Counted from the stretch's first letter, positions 34,530 to 45,797 are shown. The stretch: DNA of 64,000 bases from Brachypodium distachyon (GCF_000005505.3 NC_016131.3:59381355-59445354), one strand, 5' to 3'. Program-made: numbers and translations. The notes: generated from the letters alone by a model not told the origin.

Positions 34530-34985
34530 GGTGGTGCGACGGAGGCGCGGAGGTGGTGCTTCCCGCCGGCGCCTAGCGCCCGCGGATGCGCCGCCATCGC
34601 GCCCCTGCCGCATCACCCCATCGAGCCCACCCCAAGGGGCGCCGCAGAGGCACGGTGGTAGTGCGTGCCATCGGCATCCCACGCCGACAGGTGCACTGCC
34701 GTTGTGCCCCTGTTGCGCTTCCTCAAAGGGGCGGTACTGGGGCGAGGGTCGCCGCAGAGGCACTGTGGCGGTGCGTCCCGTCAACGTCCGGTGCCGACGG
34801 GGTGCATTGCCAAAATGCCCTTGTCGCCCCCCTCCGTAGGACACCTCCGCAAGGAGCAGGGTCGACCGCGGAGATTCTATGGTAGTGCGTGCCATCCGTG
34901 CCTTGTGCCGGCGGGTGCACTATCACAGAGACCCGGCCGCATTCCCTTTGAGAGAGCCTTTTTCGGACGCGGGTCGTTGCGAGGA
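34530..34985. repeat. About 110-bp GC-rich tandem repeat, three to four units
   Basis: Units start with GCCGCAGAGGCAC/T at 34641 and 34751, with diverged units at about 34536 and 34864. Each has a core like GGTAGTGCGTGCCATC and GTGCACT/GTGCATT. Inverted homologues lie at about 53090-53540 in Tat-Y. Confidence 0.75.
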
Positions 34986-37676
34986 CGCTGTGATGGCGCC
35001 GGTGCCGGCGCTCGTCGCGCGTTCTGGCCCATCACCGCGTCCTTGCCGCGGCCCTCGAGCAGTTTAGCTCCCGGGTAACAAGGGTCGTCGCATCCCTTGG
35101 GGCGAGTCTCCTAGAGAAAACCCAGGTCTCCCCAGTTGTGGGGGCTGTCGCTGGAAGGCTATAACTTCCTCGTCACCCGTACCCGCCGTTCGGGGTGTGG
35201 CGAAGCTGGTGCCGAGGACGTTATAGCCATCTCGCGGCTGCTCCTGGAGCGGAGTCCTCCTAAGCCAGGGTTCGTTCCTGAAGGCCAGGGTCCGCCCCTG
35301 AGGGCGAGGGTTGCCGCGTGAGCGTGGTGGTAGCATCGTCGGTGGCGGTTGCCGCCGGCGGCGATCCTGCCCCCGCGTTCCTGCCGCATCCTTCCGAGAT
35401 CGTTGCCCTTGAACAGGTACCCCGGATGGTTTCCTACCGAGGTGGCGCCCCGTCTGCACTCTACCGCAGAGCATCGCGGAACGTTGGACCAAACGGAAAA
35501 GCTAAGTATCTGAACATGAACGCTGAATTCGCTAAGAGCTGAACGAAACTGAGCACTGCCCCGCTGGGTGAGGCCCCGGATCCCGCGCATAGCTGGAGGG
35601 TTAGAAGGGACGCTTGCGGGGGGAGTGCGCTCCCCGTGTGGCTCCCGGGTCCACCCCGGGAGGACACGGCTTGGGGTGGTTACCCCGCAAGCGGAGTGAC
35701 TCCCCGCTACCGCTTGGCCCCAGGTCGGCACTGCGGGTCCGTCCCGGGTCCCTGGTCTGGTCAAGGGTGAGGCGTGCGCGAGTCCCCCCGCAACACAAGG
35801 CAAGACACGCACAGGCTATGGGAACCACCCCGCGAGGCGGCCTCGGGAATAAAGGACAAAAATTGAGCAAACTAACAAGCTTGATTGACTAGGTGTCGAG
35901 TGGTTACATGGACTAATCAAAAGGTCATTGTCCAAACGGCGCTAAGCGCCATACTTGCAGGTAAAGCAAACAAGAAAGAGGTAATGGGAAAGCAACGAGT
36001 ATAGCCGGGGGGTCGACGGGGGGTTTAGGCTCCGGCTTCATCTCATCCGCTCGACGACCTCGTCGACGAACTCGCGCACTGCCTGGGTGTGCGTGGGCTC
36101 GTCCTCGCTGTCGGAACAAGCATCCAGCAGGGACTCGAAGGGAAATTCCGGGTCCCGGAGATGAATCCACGGGAGGATTGTCCCGGCAACCTCCCGGGCA
36201 TAGTTGGCGACTTCGTTGGCGCCGTACTTGGCGATCCAGACATCGAGCGTCCCGAGCTTCCCCAACAAGTCGAAGAAGAAGGGGATCAGCATCGTGACGT
36301 CCGTGCCGTCCACCTCCGCCGCCTGCAGCTCGAACTTGGGCAGCAGGTCGCGCAGCGACCCGGCGGTCTTTGCCAGCTTCTCCGTCTCGAGCTGCCGCTG
36401 CCCGATCAGCGTGCTGTGATGGAGTCGGGCGTCTTGCGCGGCCTTCTTGGCTTTGCTGACGCGGCCCTCCAGCTTCGCAAGCTCTAAGGCCTGGGCCGCG
36501 TTGGCCTCGCCGGCCTTGGCGAGCTCTTCCCGGACGGCGGCCAACTCGTCCTTAAGCCCGGCCGCTTTGCCTTTGACCGAGTTGAGCTCGGCCTCGTACT
36601 GAGTCACCGCTCTCGCCGCGCCCTCGGCGGCCTTGACCTGCACCTCCAGCAGGACGCGGAGGCCTTCGATTTCGCTGCGGTAGTTGGCGATCAGCTCGCT
36701 CTTCTCGTCTAGCCGCACCTGGGCCGTCGCGAGCACCTCGGCATGTTCCTTCCGGGAAGCTTCTAGGGTTGCCGCCATTGCGTCGAGCCTACCTTGGAGC
36801 TCCGTGCGCTGGACCTCCAGGTGCGACGGAGCTCGGTCTCCGGGACTACCGGCTCCCAAGCAGCCTCCAGGGCTTGCCGGGCCCGCCGCGCCTCCTCTTC
36901 GGCAAGGCGCGTCTCCTCGCGCAGCCGGGAGAGTTCGCGCCACTCTCTCTCGATGGCCTCCCGCACCTCGCCGAGTTGATTCTTAGCGGCGGTGTGGCGC
37001 TCCCTCACCTCGTTGTAGGAGGTGACGAAGGCGAACTGCTGGTCCCGGACGGCGTCCAGGAACCGGTGCCCCCGCTCGAAGACGCTCGGATCCTAGGTAA
37101 GAGGATTCCAAGCGACCCCGGCGAGGGTGCCGAGGTCGGTGCCGGGGAGAGCCCTCGAGGATGACGAAGCCCCAGCTGCTGAAGTGGAGCTGGGCGCCGG
37201 GTCGCCAACTTGCTCCCGGCGGTCTTGCCGTCCTTCCCCGACAACTTCCACCGCGCCCGGGCTCCGGGACACCGGGGTTGGAGAGGGTTCCCTGCTTCCG
37301 GCGGGGGTCGCCCCCTGCTGGACGGCGGGTGAGCCCGAGCCGGCCACGTCCGCGGCTCCAGGCACGTCGCCGGGAGCCGCGGCGGCGGCGATGGTCCCCA
37401 CTGCTGCCGCGGTGTCCGTCGCAGCGGGGGCGTACACGGGAGCCATTTCCAACTCCACCTCCGCCCCCGTGGTCCCGACGACCGTGTCGGGGTCGACCAC
37501 GGCCGCGCCCGTTCCGGAAGCATGAGGGTCGGCGATGGTTGGTGTTATCGAAGGCGAAGAAGGGCGACCGGGGCGGTTACCTTATGCGGCCGTCGGGCTT
37601 GCCGGTGCAGCCTTCGCTACCTCGCCCGCGCCAGCGGGAGCGTCCAAGGGTCTTGCCGCGGGCGAGTTGCCGCTCG

Positions 37677-37750
37677 CTACAGAAAGAGAAGGTATGTTTG
37701 TGAATTTGGCTAGCAGGAATTGCAGTTGCAGGGGATCGACGAAGACATAC
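37677..37750 (-). other. Intron of the Tat-X antisense gene
   Basis: On the minus strand, CACCAG|GTATGT opens it and TTTCTGTAG|CG closes it, 74 nt long, phase 1. The intron of Tat-Y (50362-50435) has the same length, donor and position. The next exon is 96 nt (37676-37581) in both copies and is followed by a GTAACC donor. In Tat-X the acceptor of that second intron is deleted (about 37510). Confidence 0.7.
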
Positions 37751-38071
37751 CTGGTGCCGGCCCTATCTCCGCTTGAGCTGGGTCGCCAAGGGGCGCGGCC
37801 GCGCCGACGATGGCCCCCGAGGCAGCGGGGTCGGTGGCGCCGCCAACGTCCGCGCACGTTCTCTTGCTTGGCGAGCTGTGCGGGGAATCACTCCTCGCCC
37901 TCTTGCTGGCGCCCGCCGGCGAGGAGGACTTCGGAGGGTTGCGCTGGAGCGCGAAGCCCTGGAAGACCCCCCGGGCGGGCGGCGCCGTGGGCGCCCGCAG
38001 TGTCGTCGTAACCCGGAGAGCTCCAGGTGTCGATGGCGATGCCGCCGTGCCGCCGGGCGCCAAGCTCGCGG

Positions 38072-39398
38072 TGTTGGGAATATGCCCTAGAGTCAATCAT
38101 GTATGATGTAATTCCCAATGTATTCATAAATATTATTAAGTTGTCCTTGTTTGAACATCTGATATGTATCATTGAATATGTGATTTGATTGTGGAACTAT
38201 GTATTCATGTTGTTCATACTAAATTGTCCTTAGTCATTGAGGTTGTGCTGGACACATAACCTAGACTAATGTGAAAGTTGGCTGATGACTCGGTTCCACT
38301 TGTCATGGGCATGGTGATGTCATTCCAGCTTACACGGACTCGGCTAAAGAGTTTAGCGAGTCGGACTGACCCATATTGAGATGCAATGAGTAGGTCGTCA
38401 TTTGCATGTCTCAATCAATGTAATCCTTAGACCTGAGGTTATCGCACAATCCGAGTTGTGGATCACCAACTTAGGTTCTGTCAAATGTTGTTCCGTAACA
38501 GGGCAGTTATAAAGGCAGAGTTCGGGTTGACTGAGAATCAAGCTGTGTGATGTGGATAACCAAGATGGGATTTTGCCCCTCCGACTGGAGAGATATTCTC
38601 TGGGCCCTCTCGAGTGATATGATTCAGGAAGCATGGCCATGCGCGACTTGGTTAACTGTTAACCGGGTCGATCGACTAAGAGTTAGTCGGATGAATCGTA
38701 TATCACAGATCGAGAAGAGAGTTGAACTATTAAAGAGATGACGATAAATCGCCTATAGTTCGACAAGGTATATCGTGAGGCAAAAGGGACTAAGACGTAT
38801 GTCACATTGGAAGGTACGTCGTCATGACTCGATGGTACTTGGGAGTCGGCACGTTCTGCTAGGAGCCGCTACCGATTGATCGATTGTGAGTCGGACTCCA
38901 ATCGTGTCCAAGTCGCCATGAGCCTGCGGGGTCACACACTTAAGAGCGGGAGCAAGTATTTGGTCGGGTTGGACCCGAACTGGAATTGGGCTGACAATGC
39001 GAGTTGGACTCGCAGGGTGGATGGGCCACAAGGCTTGAAGCCCACTTCCACTCGATATATAAGCAGGGGCGTGGGATGCCTAAGGGGCACGGTTTTTCCA
39101 CTCCCATGCGTTGAGAACCCTAGCCCGATTCAGTTCAACCGTCGCACCGGACCTAGCAGTCCGCCGCCGGAGCTCCTCCTCGCACGTGTGGATACCGGCA
39201 GAGGTGCTGTACGTTCAGCACTTCGACGATCGCGGGATTGGATCGGCTGGATCGGATCGAGGGACTGCACTGCATCAAGGCGCCGCATCAATAATCCGCA
39301 ACTGCGCGTCTAGTGGTAATCCTCGTGGCCTTCTACCTCGGCTAGATCTTGGGAGTTCGCGTAGGAAAAGTTTTTGTTTATCTCTACGCGCCCCTTCA
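38072..39398 (+). mobile_element. Solo copia LTR in the antisense gene
   Basis: TGTTGGGAATATGCC...CCCCTTCA, 1,327 bp. It is flanked by CGCGG (38067-38071) and CACGG (39399-39403), a 5-bp target duplication with one change. The uninterrupted gene in Tat-Y (about 50045) confirms the empty site. A TATA box TATATAA lies at 39056-39062. It belongs to the same family as the fragment at 3103-4247. No internal sequence remains. Confidence 0.93.
39056..39062 (+). promoter_or_regulatory. TATA box in solo copia LTR
   Basis: TATATAA about 340 bp before the LTR end; conserved in the fragment at 3440-3446 (minus strand). Confidence 0.6.
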
Positions 39399-40199
39399 CA
39401 CGGAGGCCCCCGCTACCGGAGCGAAAGCCCTCGCCGGGGCGCCGAAGGCCCCCGCAGGTGCTGACGTTGCCGGGGTGCCGGCGCGCATCCCGGGGCTGGT
39501 TCCTGCTGCGGAGCTGGCGGCCGCCGGCAAGACAGGGGCCACCGCTGAGGCACTCGCGGCCCCTGTTGCCGCAGATGCCGTCATGGTACCAGCGGGCGCC
39601 CCAGGAGCGGCGGCCGCCGCCAGGGTGGGGGCCGCTGCCGGGGCAGACGTCGCTGTTGAGGAAGTGGCTGCGGCCGCCGCGAACGCCCTCGACCTTCTCA
39701 GGATCAGGGACACGCTGTCGCTGCTTTCCTCGTCGTCGTCCTCCACGGCGACGACTTCCGGGGACGCAGCCACCTGGCCCGCCTCGTCGTCCAGCGACCG
39801 GCGGGAGGGCCAGCTGGGCTCGGACCCGCCTTCGCTCTCCTCGAGCACCTGCTTCCCGCGGGGTGCTTGCGGGGGAGCGTGCGGACGCGGGTGGGGGTAT
39901 GTCCATTAGCCCCCACTCGTTGCAGGGCGGGAAGGCGCCGACGATGTCGCTGAGCGCCTGGATGACGGCATGGAGAGTGGAGACCCCCAGCGGGAACTCT
40001 ATCGACTGGAAGACCTCGCCGGAGATCCCCTTCACCCACGTCTTGAGGGACTCCAAGTCCATGCCGTCCGCCTGCAGGCGTGTCCTGTCCCCGGAGCCCG
40101 TGTACATCCACGTGGGCTTGGAACGCAGCTGCAGCGGGGCTATGCGCCGATGGACGAAGGTGCGCGCCACGTCGACATCTGTGCAGCCGTCTTCTGGGC

Positions 40200-40983
40200 C
40201 CAGGGGAGCATCTTCTTGCTCCAGTGGGTGCCGGCGCTCCACCTCGCGCCTGCGCCGGCGCTCCAAGCGCCGGCGCAGATCCTTCTGTTGTCGGGCATTC
40301 AAGATGCCACGTGCATCGCCCCCCGGGACGGTGGGTGATGAATTAAAGGACCCCTCCGGGCCCCCGTCTACCAGGCCCCGCTGAGGAGGGGGAGGGTTCT
40401 CCCCTGTCGTGAGGCGGGCGGCGCGCCTTCGCGCTCTGAGTTCGGCCCGTGGCCGGAGCCTACCGGGGCGCCCTCGCCTTGCGGCTGTTGGGCGGCCAGG
40501 GCGAGAAGCGCTTCCAACTCCTCGCCCCACGTCTGGTGTGCCGGCGTGCCCTGCTGTGGCTAGTACCGCACCATGACGCGCGCGGCGACGATGGCTTCAG
40601 CCGGGGATCCCACGGGGGGCAACCGGTTTCCTGAACGGCTGCTTCCCGCCCTAGCCCTGGACGCCTCCGGGCGTGCAGGGTGCGAACCTCCAGGGGTCGC
40701 CCGGGAAGCGGCGTGCTCCGGGTGCCGCTGCCGCGGGGCATCCTCGGGTCGCGACTCCACCCGTTGGCTGGCCCGGGCGACGCTATGCGTGCTCGCCCGA
40801 CTGCCCCCGGCGCGGGGGGCAGCCGGTCCCCTCGGCCGATTGTCGGTCGATGGTCGGGGAGGCGGTGGAGGCAGCTGCATTTGCTGCACCCTCGAGGGCT
40901 CAGGATTCTCTTGAGCTCCCGACTCGGGCCGCTGGGGCCTCACGCGGGTCTATGCGTGAATCAATAGCCTGCTTGGAGGGCAT
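40200..40983 (-). pseudogene. Tat gag leader fragment
   Basis: ATG at 40983 opens MPSKQAIDSRIDPREAPAA, the same start as the Tat-Y gag leader (57923). The frame stops after 27 codons. Later parts are readable in shifted frames: a P/R-rich region (SRVQQMQLPPPPPRPSTD...) and an Arg-rich ILNARQQKDLRRRLERRRRRE near 40260. It then runs directly into the middle of the Tat-X antisense gene without a boundary repeat. This is the 5' part of a minus-oriented Tat copy, fused to Tat-X by rearrangement. Left limit approximate. Confidence 0.6.
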
Positions 40984-41093
40984 GGTGACAAGGCTCGTCG
41001 ACGAAGAAGAGTGAAGCCGATGCCGATGGGAACTTCCGCTGCCGGCGATCTCCGGCGCTGTCCACTCCCGCGCCCCCTACCTAGCGCGCCGGA

Positions 41094-41542
41094 TGTCGTC
41101 GCTCGGTGCTCCGACACCGGGGGCGTGCAGCCACGTCCCCCTTTTAGGTTCGGTAGGGGCGTCTGGGGTGGGGACCAGATGATCGCCGGCACGGCCGATG
41201 AGGCCCTACGGGGCCGGCGAGGCAAAGTGCTAGGGGTACGCGCTAGTCCTCTCTAACCACCCTAGACCATTGGCATGGGTCCTCCTTTTATACACAAGGG
41301 GATGCCACATGTGCCACGGTGCATGGGCTACAAGTGTCCAACAGGGAGGCACGCAACTCTCCCTGGTGAGCTGGTGGCATGCATGGGTGCCACCTCCGCT
41401 GCTAGGGGCCTAAGACCCTAGGGTAGGATTGGACAACCACTGTTCCTTCGACCCGACGGGTAACTACCCGTCGGTCGGCTCGTTTACTGAGCCGCGCGCC
41501 TTACTCCTTGCCATCGTGGGACCGCGCGTTCCGCGCCCGCCA
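41094..41542 (-). repeat. Truncated Tat LTR with primer-binding site
   Basis: Minus-oriented 3' part of a Tat LTR (CGACGACA at its end, 41094), cut at 41542 within CGCGCCCGCCAC. A TATA box lies at 41286-41293 (TATAAAAGG on the minus strand). Just downstream, at about 41075-41093, is CGGCGCGCTAGGTAGGGG, a decayed form of the TGGCGCGCCAGGT primer site seen beside the Tat-Y LTR. The gag leader follows at 40983. Confidence 0.82.
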
Positions 41543-42930
41543 CTGAGACCATGAGTAGACCTATGAAAGTAAACTCACCGCGTGGAATAATGCTAGCAAC
41601 CCGACACTGTCGCCAGCTACCCCTAAGTATTGGGAGACACAATTTTCCCTCTGATCTCATAGTTATAGATTCCCGAGGACTGGACCTAATCCTGGGAATG
41701 GAATGGTTGACCTTATATGAAGGATTAGTAGATTGTGCCTAGAGAACTGTCACACTCACTACCCCAGACAAGAGACGCATCCGGTACAAGTCAACCCATG
41801 AGCTTAAGAGACCCAAGGTTAATGCTCTTAAGGGGGTTAGCATGGACGATGTACCAATAGTGAAGGAATACCCGGACGTATTTCCAGAGGAATTACCAGG
41901 CATGCCACCAGACCGTGATGTGGAGTTTCTTATTGAGTTAATGCCAGGAAGTGGACCCATAGCCAAGAGACCGTATAAGATGGCTGTGGATAAATTAAAG
42001 GAATTGAAGAAGCAGCTAGCTGAACAGTTAGCGAAAGGTTTCATCCGCCCCAGTTCATCTCCATGGGGAGCACCTGTCCTGTTTATAGAAAGAAGGACAA
42101 GAGCCAACGGATGTGCATTGACTATCGTTCACTAAATGAGGTGACGATAAAGAATAAGTATCCCTTGCCCATAATCAATGATCTATTCGATCAACTGAAG
42201 GGAGCCTGTGTGTTCTCAAAGATCGATCTGCGATCAGGATATTTTCAACTGAAAATTCGAGAGATGGATATACCCAAGACGGCATTCACCACGAGGTATG
42301 GACTGTACGAGTACACCGTGATGCCATTCGGTTTGACCAATGCACCTGCATACTTCATGAACATGATGAACAAGGTGTTCATGGAATTCTTGGACAAGAT
42401 TGTAGTAGTATTCATCGATGACATACTAATCTATTCCAAGAGCAAGGAAGAGCATGAGCAGCATCTGCGCAAGATTTTGGAGAAGTTGAGAGCACACCAG
42501 CTGTACGCCAAATTCAGCAAGTGTGAATTTTGGTTATCAGAAGTCAGCTTTCTTGGACACATAGTGTCAGGAGCCGGACTAGCCATTGACCCAGCTAAGG
42601 TTGCAGCAGTTACGGAATGGGAGGCACCGAAGAATGTCGGAGAAGTCCGCAGCTTCCTTGGACTTGCTGGTTACTATCGGAGATTCATTGAGAATTTCTC
42701 CAAAATAGCGAAACCCATGACAGAGCTTTTAAAGAAAGAGAAGAGGTTTGCCTGGAATGAATTTTGTGAAGAAAGTTTCCAGGAATTGAAGAAAAGCCTA
42801 GTGTCTGCACCCATCCTTGTTTTGCCTGACCTACAAGAGGATTTTCAAGTATACTGTGACGCCTCACATCAAGGATTGGGAGGAGTGTTAATGCAAGGAT
42901 TGGGAGGAGTGTTAATTCAAGTATACTGTG
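41543..42930 (+). pseudogene. Tekay pol fragment: protease end, RT, start of RNase H
   Basis: It is collinear with 25086-26430 of Tekay-2 and very similar in protein. It runs from TMSRPMKVN through RT (FIDDILIYS, about 42415) to RNase H ([17 protein letters not shown]). Lesions are TAG at 41740-41742 (CAG in Tekay-2), a one-base loss near 42095 and a duplicated GGATTGGGAGGAGTGTTAAT segment at about 42875-42925. It has no LTR or PPT at either end; both ends are abrupt joints with Tat DNA. Confidence 0.9.
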
Positions 42931-43946
42931 ACACCGATCTGGGGCACCGGCTACTCCGTCGGCGGCTGGATGAACTCCTGGGGGTCCTCCACTCGGACCC
43001 AGCACCAGTCGCCCCGCCATTCTTTTTCGATCTTCTTCCCCGACCGGACGATGAACTCCGACTTCATCTGGTCGCGGGCGTGGAAAACCACCCCCGACGA
43101 CATCGCCTTCGCATTGTCGATGCGCGGGTAAAAGTAATGCCGGAAGAGCCCCACCGACGGCATCACCCCCACGAACGCCTCGCAGAGGAACTAGAAGGTG
43201 GCGAGGAGGAAGAGCGAGGTGGGGTGGAGCTGCGCCACCCGCAGCTGATAGGACTCCATCGGCGCGTGGAGGAACAGAGAGAAGGGCGGCACCATGCCAC
43301 AGAGGAGGAAGCGCGCGAACACCCGGAAGTCGTTATCCTTGTGTTCGACGACCGCCGGGAAGATCCGCGTCTCCCCGTGCTCGTTGAAGTTGGAGGCGAC
43401 GGCGTGCCGGAGCTTCCCCAGTGCCTCACCGTTGTAGCCGGGGCGGAAGAAGGCTACTTTCGCGCGCATCTCCCGCCTCTTCTGGTCCTTGGCGGCGGCC
43501 GCTTTGAGTGCCGCCTCGGTCTTGCTGGTCGCGGGCTTCTTCGAAGACTGGACCTCCTTCCCCTTTCTGGTGGTGGGGGGCGCCATGGGGAGCGAGGGTG
43601 GAAGCTGGCAAGAGCGCAGGGATGCGAGATGCGGAAGAGGATGGAGGCGAAAGGGCAAAAGTGTTGCTCCCCGTTGCCAACAGTGGAAGCTTTATGACGC
43701 CCGGTCGTTTGGTAACGGCAAGTTCCGTACCCTACGGGTGCGCGGGGATAACTCCTTATCACTGGGAGTAATGCGCGGAGTGGCCATAACTACTCCGCTT
43801 TTGGCGGTGCCGTACACGGGACAGCGAAGGGACGTGGGCCCGCAACTGATCGGGGGCCCACGCGTCGGTTAAGGGCGTAGCTCGGAAACCGGCTAGGAAG
43901 AGACCCTTCCGGGGATAGGTGATGCCGGCCCACGCCCGGGGGCTAC

Positions 43947-44971
43947 CGTTGCACCAGTGGCACCCGGGGTACCACCGCTGCGCGACGCGTTGCCCCCTCC
44001 CCCGGGTTCCCGGGAAGGTCTCATCCCGGGGAGCGCCAACGAGCTTCCCGGCAAGCTACCAGCCCGAAAGGGGCTAGCGGGGCTTCCGGGAATATTCCCG
44101 ATTAGGCACCTCCCGGGAAGCTGCTTCCCGGGAGGTGGTCCCCGGGCGCGCTGGGCTCGGGTGCTTCCCGGGCCGACTTGCGGGGACTGGAGGTTCCCGG
44201 GCGCGTGCCCCCGCCTCGGGTCGTGGGGCCCACTGGACAGCGCCACACAGGCGCGTGGCGGGCGCGGAACGCGCGGTCCCACCAAGGCAAGGAGTAAGGC
44301 GTGCGGCTCAGTAAACGAGCCGACCGACGGGTACCCGTCCGGTCGAAGGAACAGTGGTTGTCCAATCCTACCCTAGGGTCTTAGGCCCCTAGCAGCGGAG
44401 GTGGCACCCCTGCATGCCACCAGCTCACCAGGGAGAGTTGCGTGCCTCCCCGTTGGACACTTGTAGCCCATGCACCGTGGCTCATGTGGCATCCCCTTGT
44501 GTATAAAAGGAGGACCCATGCCAACGGTCTAGGGTGGTTAGAGAGGGTTGACGGGTCAGACAGTTGGAGAGGTTAGTCAGCTGGTCAGTTAGTTGGTTCG
44601 GACGAAGCTCGCTCGATAGACGCTTACTGGCTCCAGTAGGCAGCCAGCGGAGAGTAGTGAGGAGTGCCTAGCCACTGAGAGAAAGCTCGGGAGCTTGCCC
44701 GGCAACCTGTAAACATTTGATCCGTAATCAATATCAGCTCAGACAGGCAGGACGAAGGGTTTTACACCTCCGGGTGGCCCGAACCTGGGTAAAAAACATG
44801 CGTACGTCTGTTCTTGGACTAGCGCGTACCCCTAGCACTTTGCCTCGCCGGCCCCGTAGGGCCTCATCGGCCATGCCGGCGATCATCTGGTCTCCACCCC
44901 AGACGCCCCTACCGAATCTAAAAGGGGGACGTGGCTGCACGCCCCCGGTGTCGGAGCACCGAGCGACGACA
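43947..44971 (+). repeat. Tat-X 3' LTR
   Basis: About 1,025 bp, homologous in inverted orientation to the Tat-Y LTR (58033-58983). The start is degenerate (CGTTGCACCAG, against TGTCGCACCAG in Tat-Y) and follows the purine-rich CCCGGGGGCTAC. The end is CGAGCGACGACA. It contains many CCCGGGAA repeats in U3 and a TATA box at 44502-44508. Confidence 0.85.
44502..44508 (+). promoter_or_regulatory. TATA box, Tat LTR
   Basis: TATAAAA in TTGTGTATAAAAGGAGG; identical in the other two Tat LTRs (41286 and 58454, minus strand). Confidence 0.7.
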
Positions 44972-44990
44972 CCAAAAAATATGGGATAGC

Positions 44991-45797
44991 TGTTAGGTTC
45001 GTTGCATAGGAAACAAAAAATTTCCTATGAGAAGTGCGGAAGAAAACCCAAGAATATATATACTAGATGTATGTAACGAGAGGGATCATGAACACCATAC
45101 CCTCGTAGACCGCTAAGCGTTACGATCACGAGATCGTTGTTGGTGTAGTGGAACTTTCAATGAGATCAATCTCAGTGCCGAATGGACAGCACCTCCTTGG
45201 TATCCACACGTTCAGCTTCACGTTGTCTCCTCCTTCCTCGATCCAGCAAGCGAGAGGGAGAGGTAGACGAGATCCCGGCAGCACGACGGCGTGGTGACTA
45301 TGGTGAATATTCTCACAGGCAGGGCTACGCCGTGCGCATGAGAAGAGGAGGAGAGGAGGGCTTAGGGGAGAGAGATCCAACTGAAAGCTTGGGGTGTCTC
45401 TCTCCCTTGCCCCCCCTTCTATTTATATAGGGGTAGAGGAGGCGTGGCCGGCCAGGACTATCCCGTGGCCAGGACTCTCCGGCGGCCAGGACTCTCATGC
45501 GGCCAGGACTCTCCCGCGGCCAGGACTCTCCTCCTGGCCGCATGGGCCCTGTGGGCTAGCCCCTCGGCCCATTAAGGCCAGGGTGCTCCCTCACAGGCCC
45601 ATTTAGCCCAGGGATAGGTGGGCCTCAAGGTGGAACCCTCCGGATCCCTCCGGAACCTTCTAGAAGCTTCCCGGTCAAAACCGGGAAATATTTCAAACTT
45701 TCCAGAACCCTAAAAACAACTTTCCATATATAAATCTTTATCTCCGGAACATTCCGGAGCTCCTCGTTGCGTCTAGGATCCCATCCAAGACTACTAA
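44991..45797 (-). mobile_element. LTR fragment, probably Ty1/copia
   Basis: On the minus strand it ends CAACGAACCTAACA, the usual end of a grass copia LTR type. A TATA box (CTATATAAATAG) is at 45420-45431, followed by leader DNA. No coding region or target duplication was seen; the start near 45790 is uncertain. Between it and the Tat LTR lies a 19-bp piece matching Tekay LTR (44972-44990). Confidence 0.6.
45450..45534. repeat. 17-bp tandem repeat, five units
   Basis: Units GGCCAGGACTCTCC... start at 45450, 45467, 45484, 45501 and 45518, a strict 17-bp period inside the LTR upstream of its TATA box. Confidence 0.9.

Larger units (their letters stand above)
33641..36037 (+). other. Tat-X 3' region between pol and antisense gene
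   Basis: About 2.4 kb without a supported ORF. It contains AATAAAG at about 33738 (possible end of the pol message), a 39-bp repeat (33913), a TATA box (34465), a 110-bp repeat (about 34530-34985), and a segment shared with Tat-Y (inverted, 52102-54432). Conservation in both copies suggests it is part of the element and not filler. Confidence 0.75.
36038..43586 (-). pseudogene. Tat-X antisense gene (Transposase_28-like N-terminus, coiled-coil C-terminus)
   Basis: It is minus strand, opposite to pol. N-terminal block: ATG 43586 ([13 protein letters not shown]) to about 42931, with [29 protein letters not shown] and [13 protein letters not shown]. These match my memory of the 'putative gypsy type transposon' (Transposase_28) domain. 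The middle block (about 40210-39399) has RRIAPLQLRSKPTWMYTG and CNEWGLMDIPP, then a Ser/Ala/Pro-rich linker. The C-terminal block ends at 36038: a coiled coil rich in E, K and A (about 36900-36350) and a globular tail (PFFFDLLGKLGTLDVWIAKYGANEV). It is broken by a TAG at 43191, a stop at 42951, a 2.7-kb patchwork, a solo LTR at 38072-39398 and small indels. One 74-nt intron is visible at 37677-37750. Antisense ORFs downstream of pol are known in Tat elements; their role is unknown. Confidence 0.75.
32645..44971 (+). mobile_element. Tat-X: truncated Tat-lineage Ty3/gypsy element
   Basis: It keeps an integrase remnant (32696-33640), a long repeat-rich 3' region, an antisense gene on the minus strand, and the 3' LTR (43947-44971). 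The 5' LTR, gag and RT are missing. The left edge is the end of a Tekay LTR. Nested in it are a solo copia LTR (38072-39398) and a 2.7-kb patchwork (about 40200-42930). It is the inverted counterpart of Tat-Y. Confidence 0.82.

Noticed and set aside
34464..35492. Long GC-rich ORFs in the Tat 3' region on both strands
   Set aside because: They follow the 110-bp repeat, are open on both strands and differ between Tat-X and Tat-Y; no domain recognised.
35925..35960. GGCGCTAAGCGCC hairpin near the antisense gene end as a terminator
   Set aside because: Present in both Tat copies but plant genes do not use hairpin terminators; no evidence of function.
44972..44990. 19-bp Tekay LTR match between two LTRs
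   Set aside because: Too short to call a separate insertion; may be repair filler or chance, so it is only mentioned.
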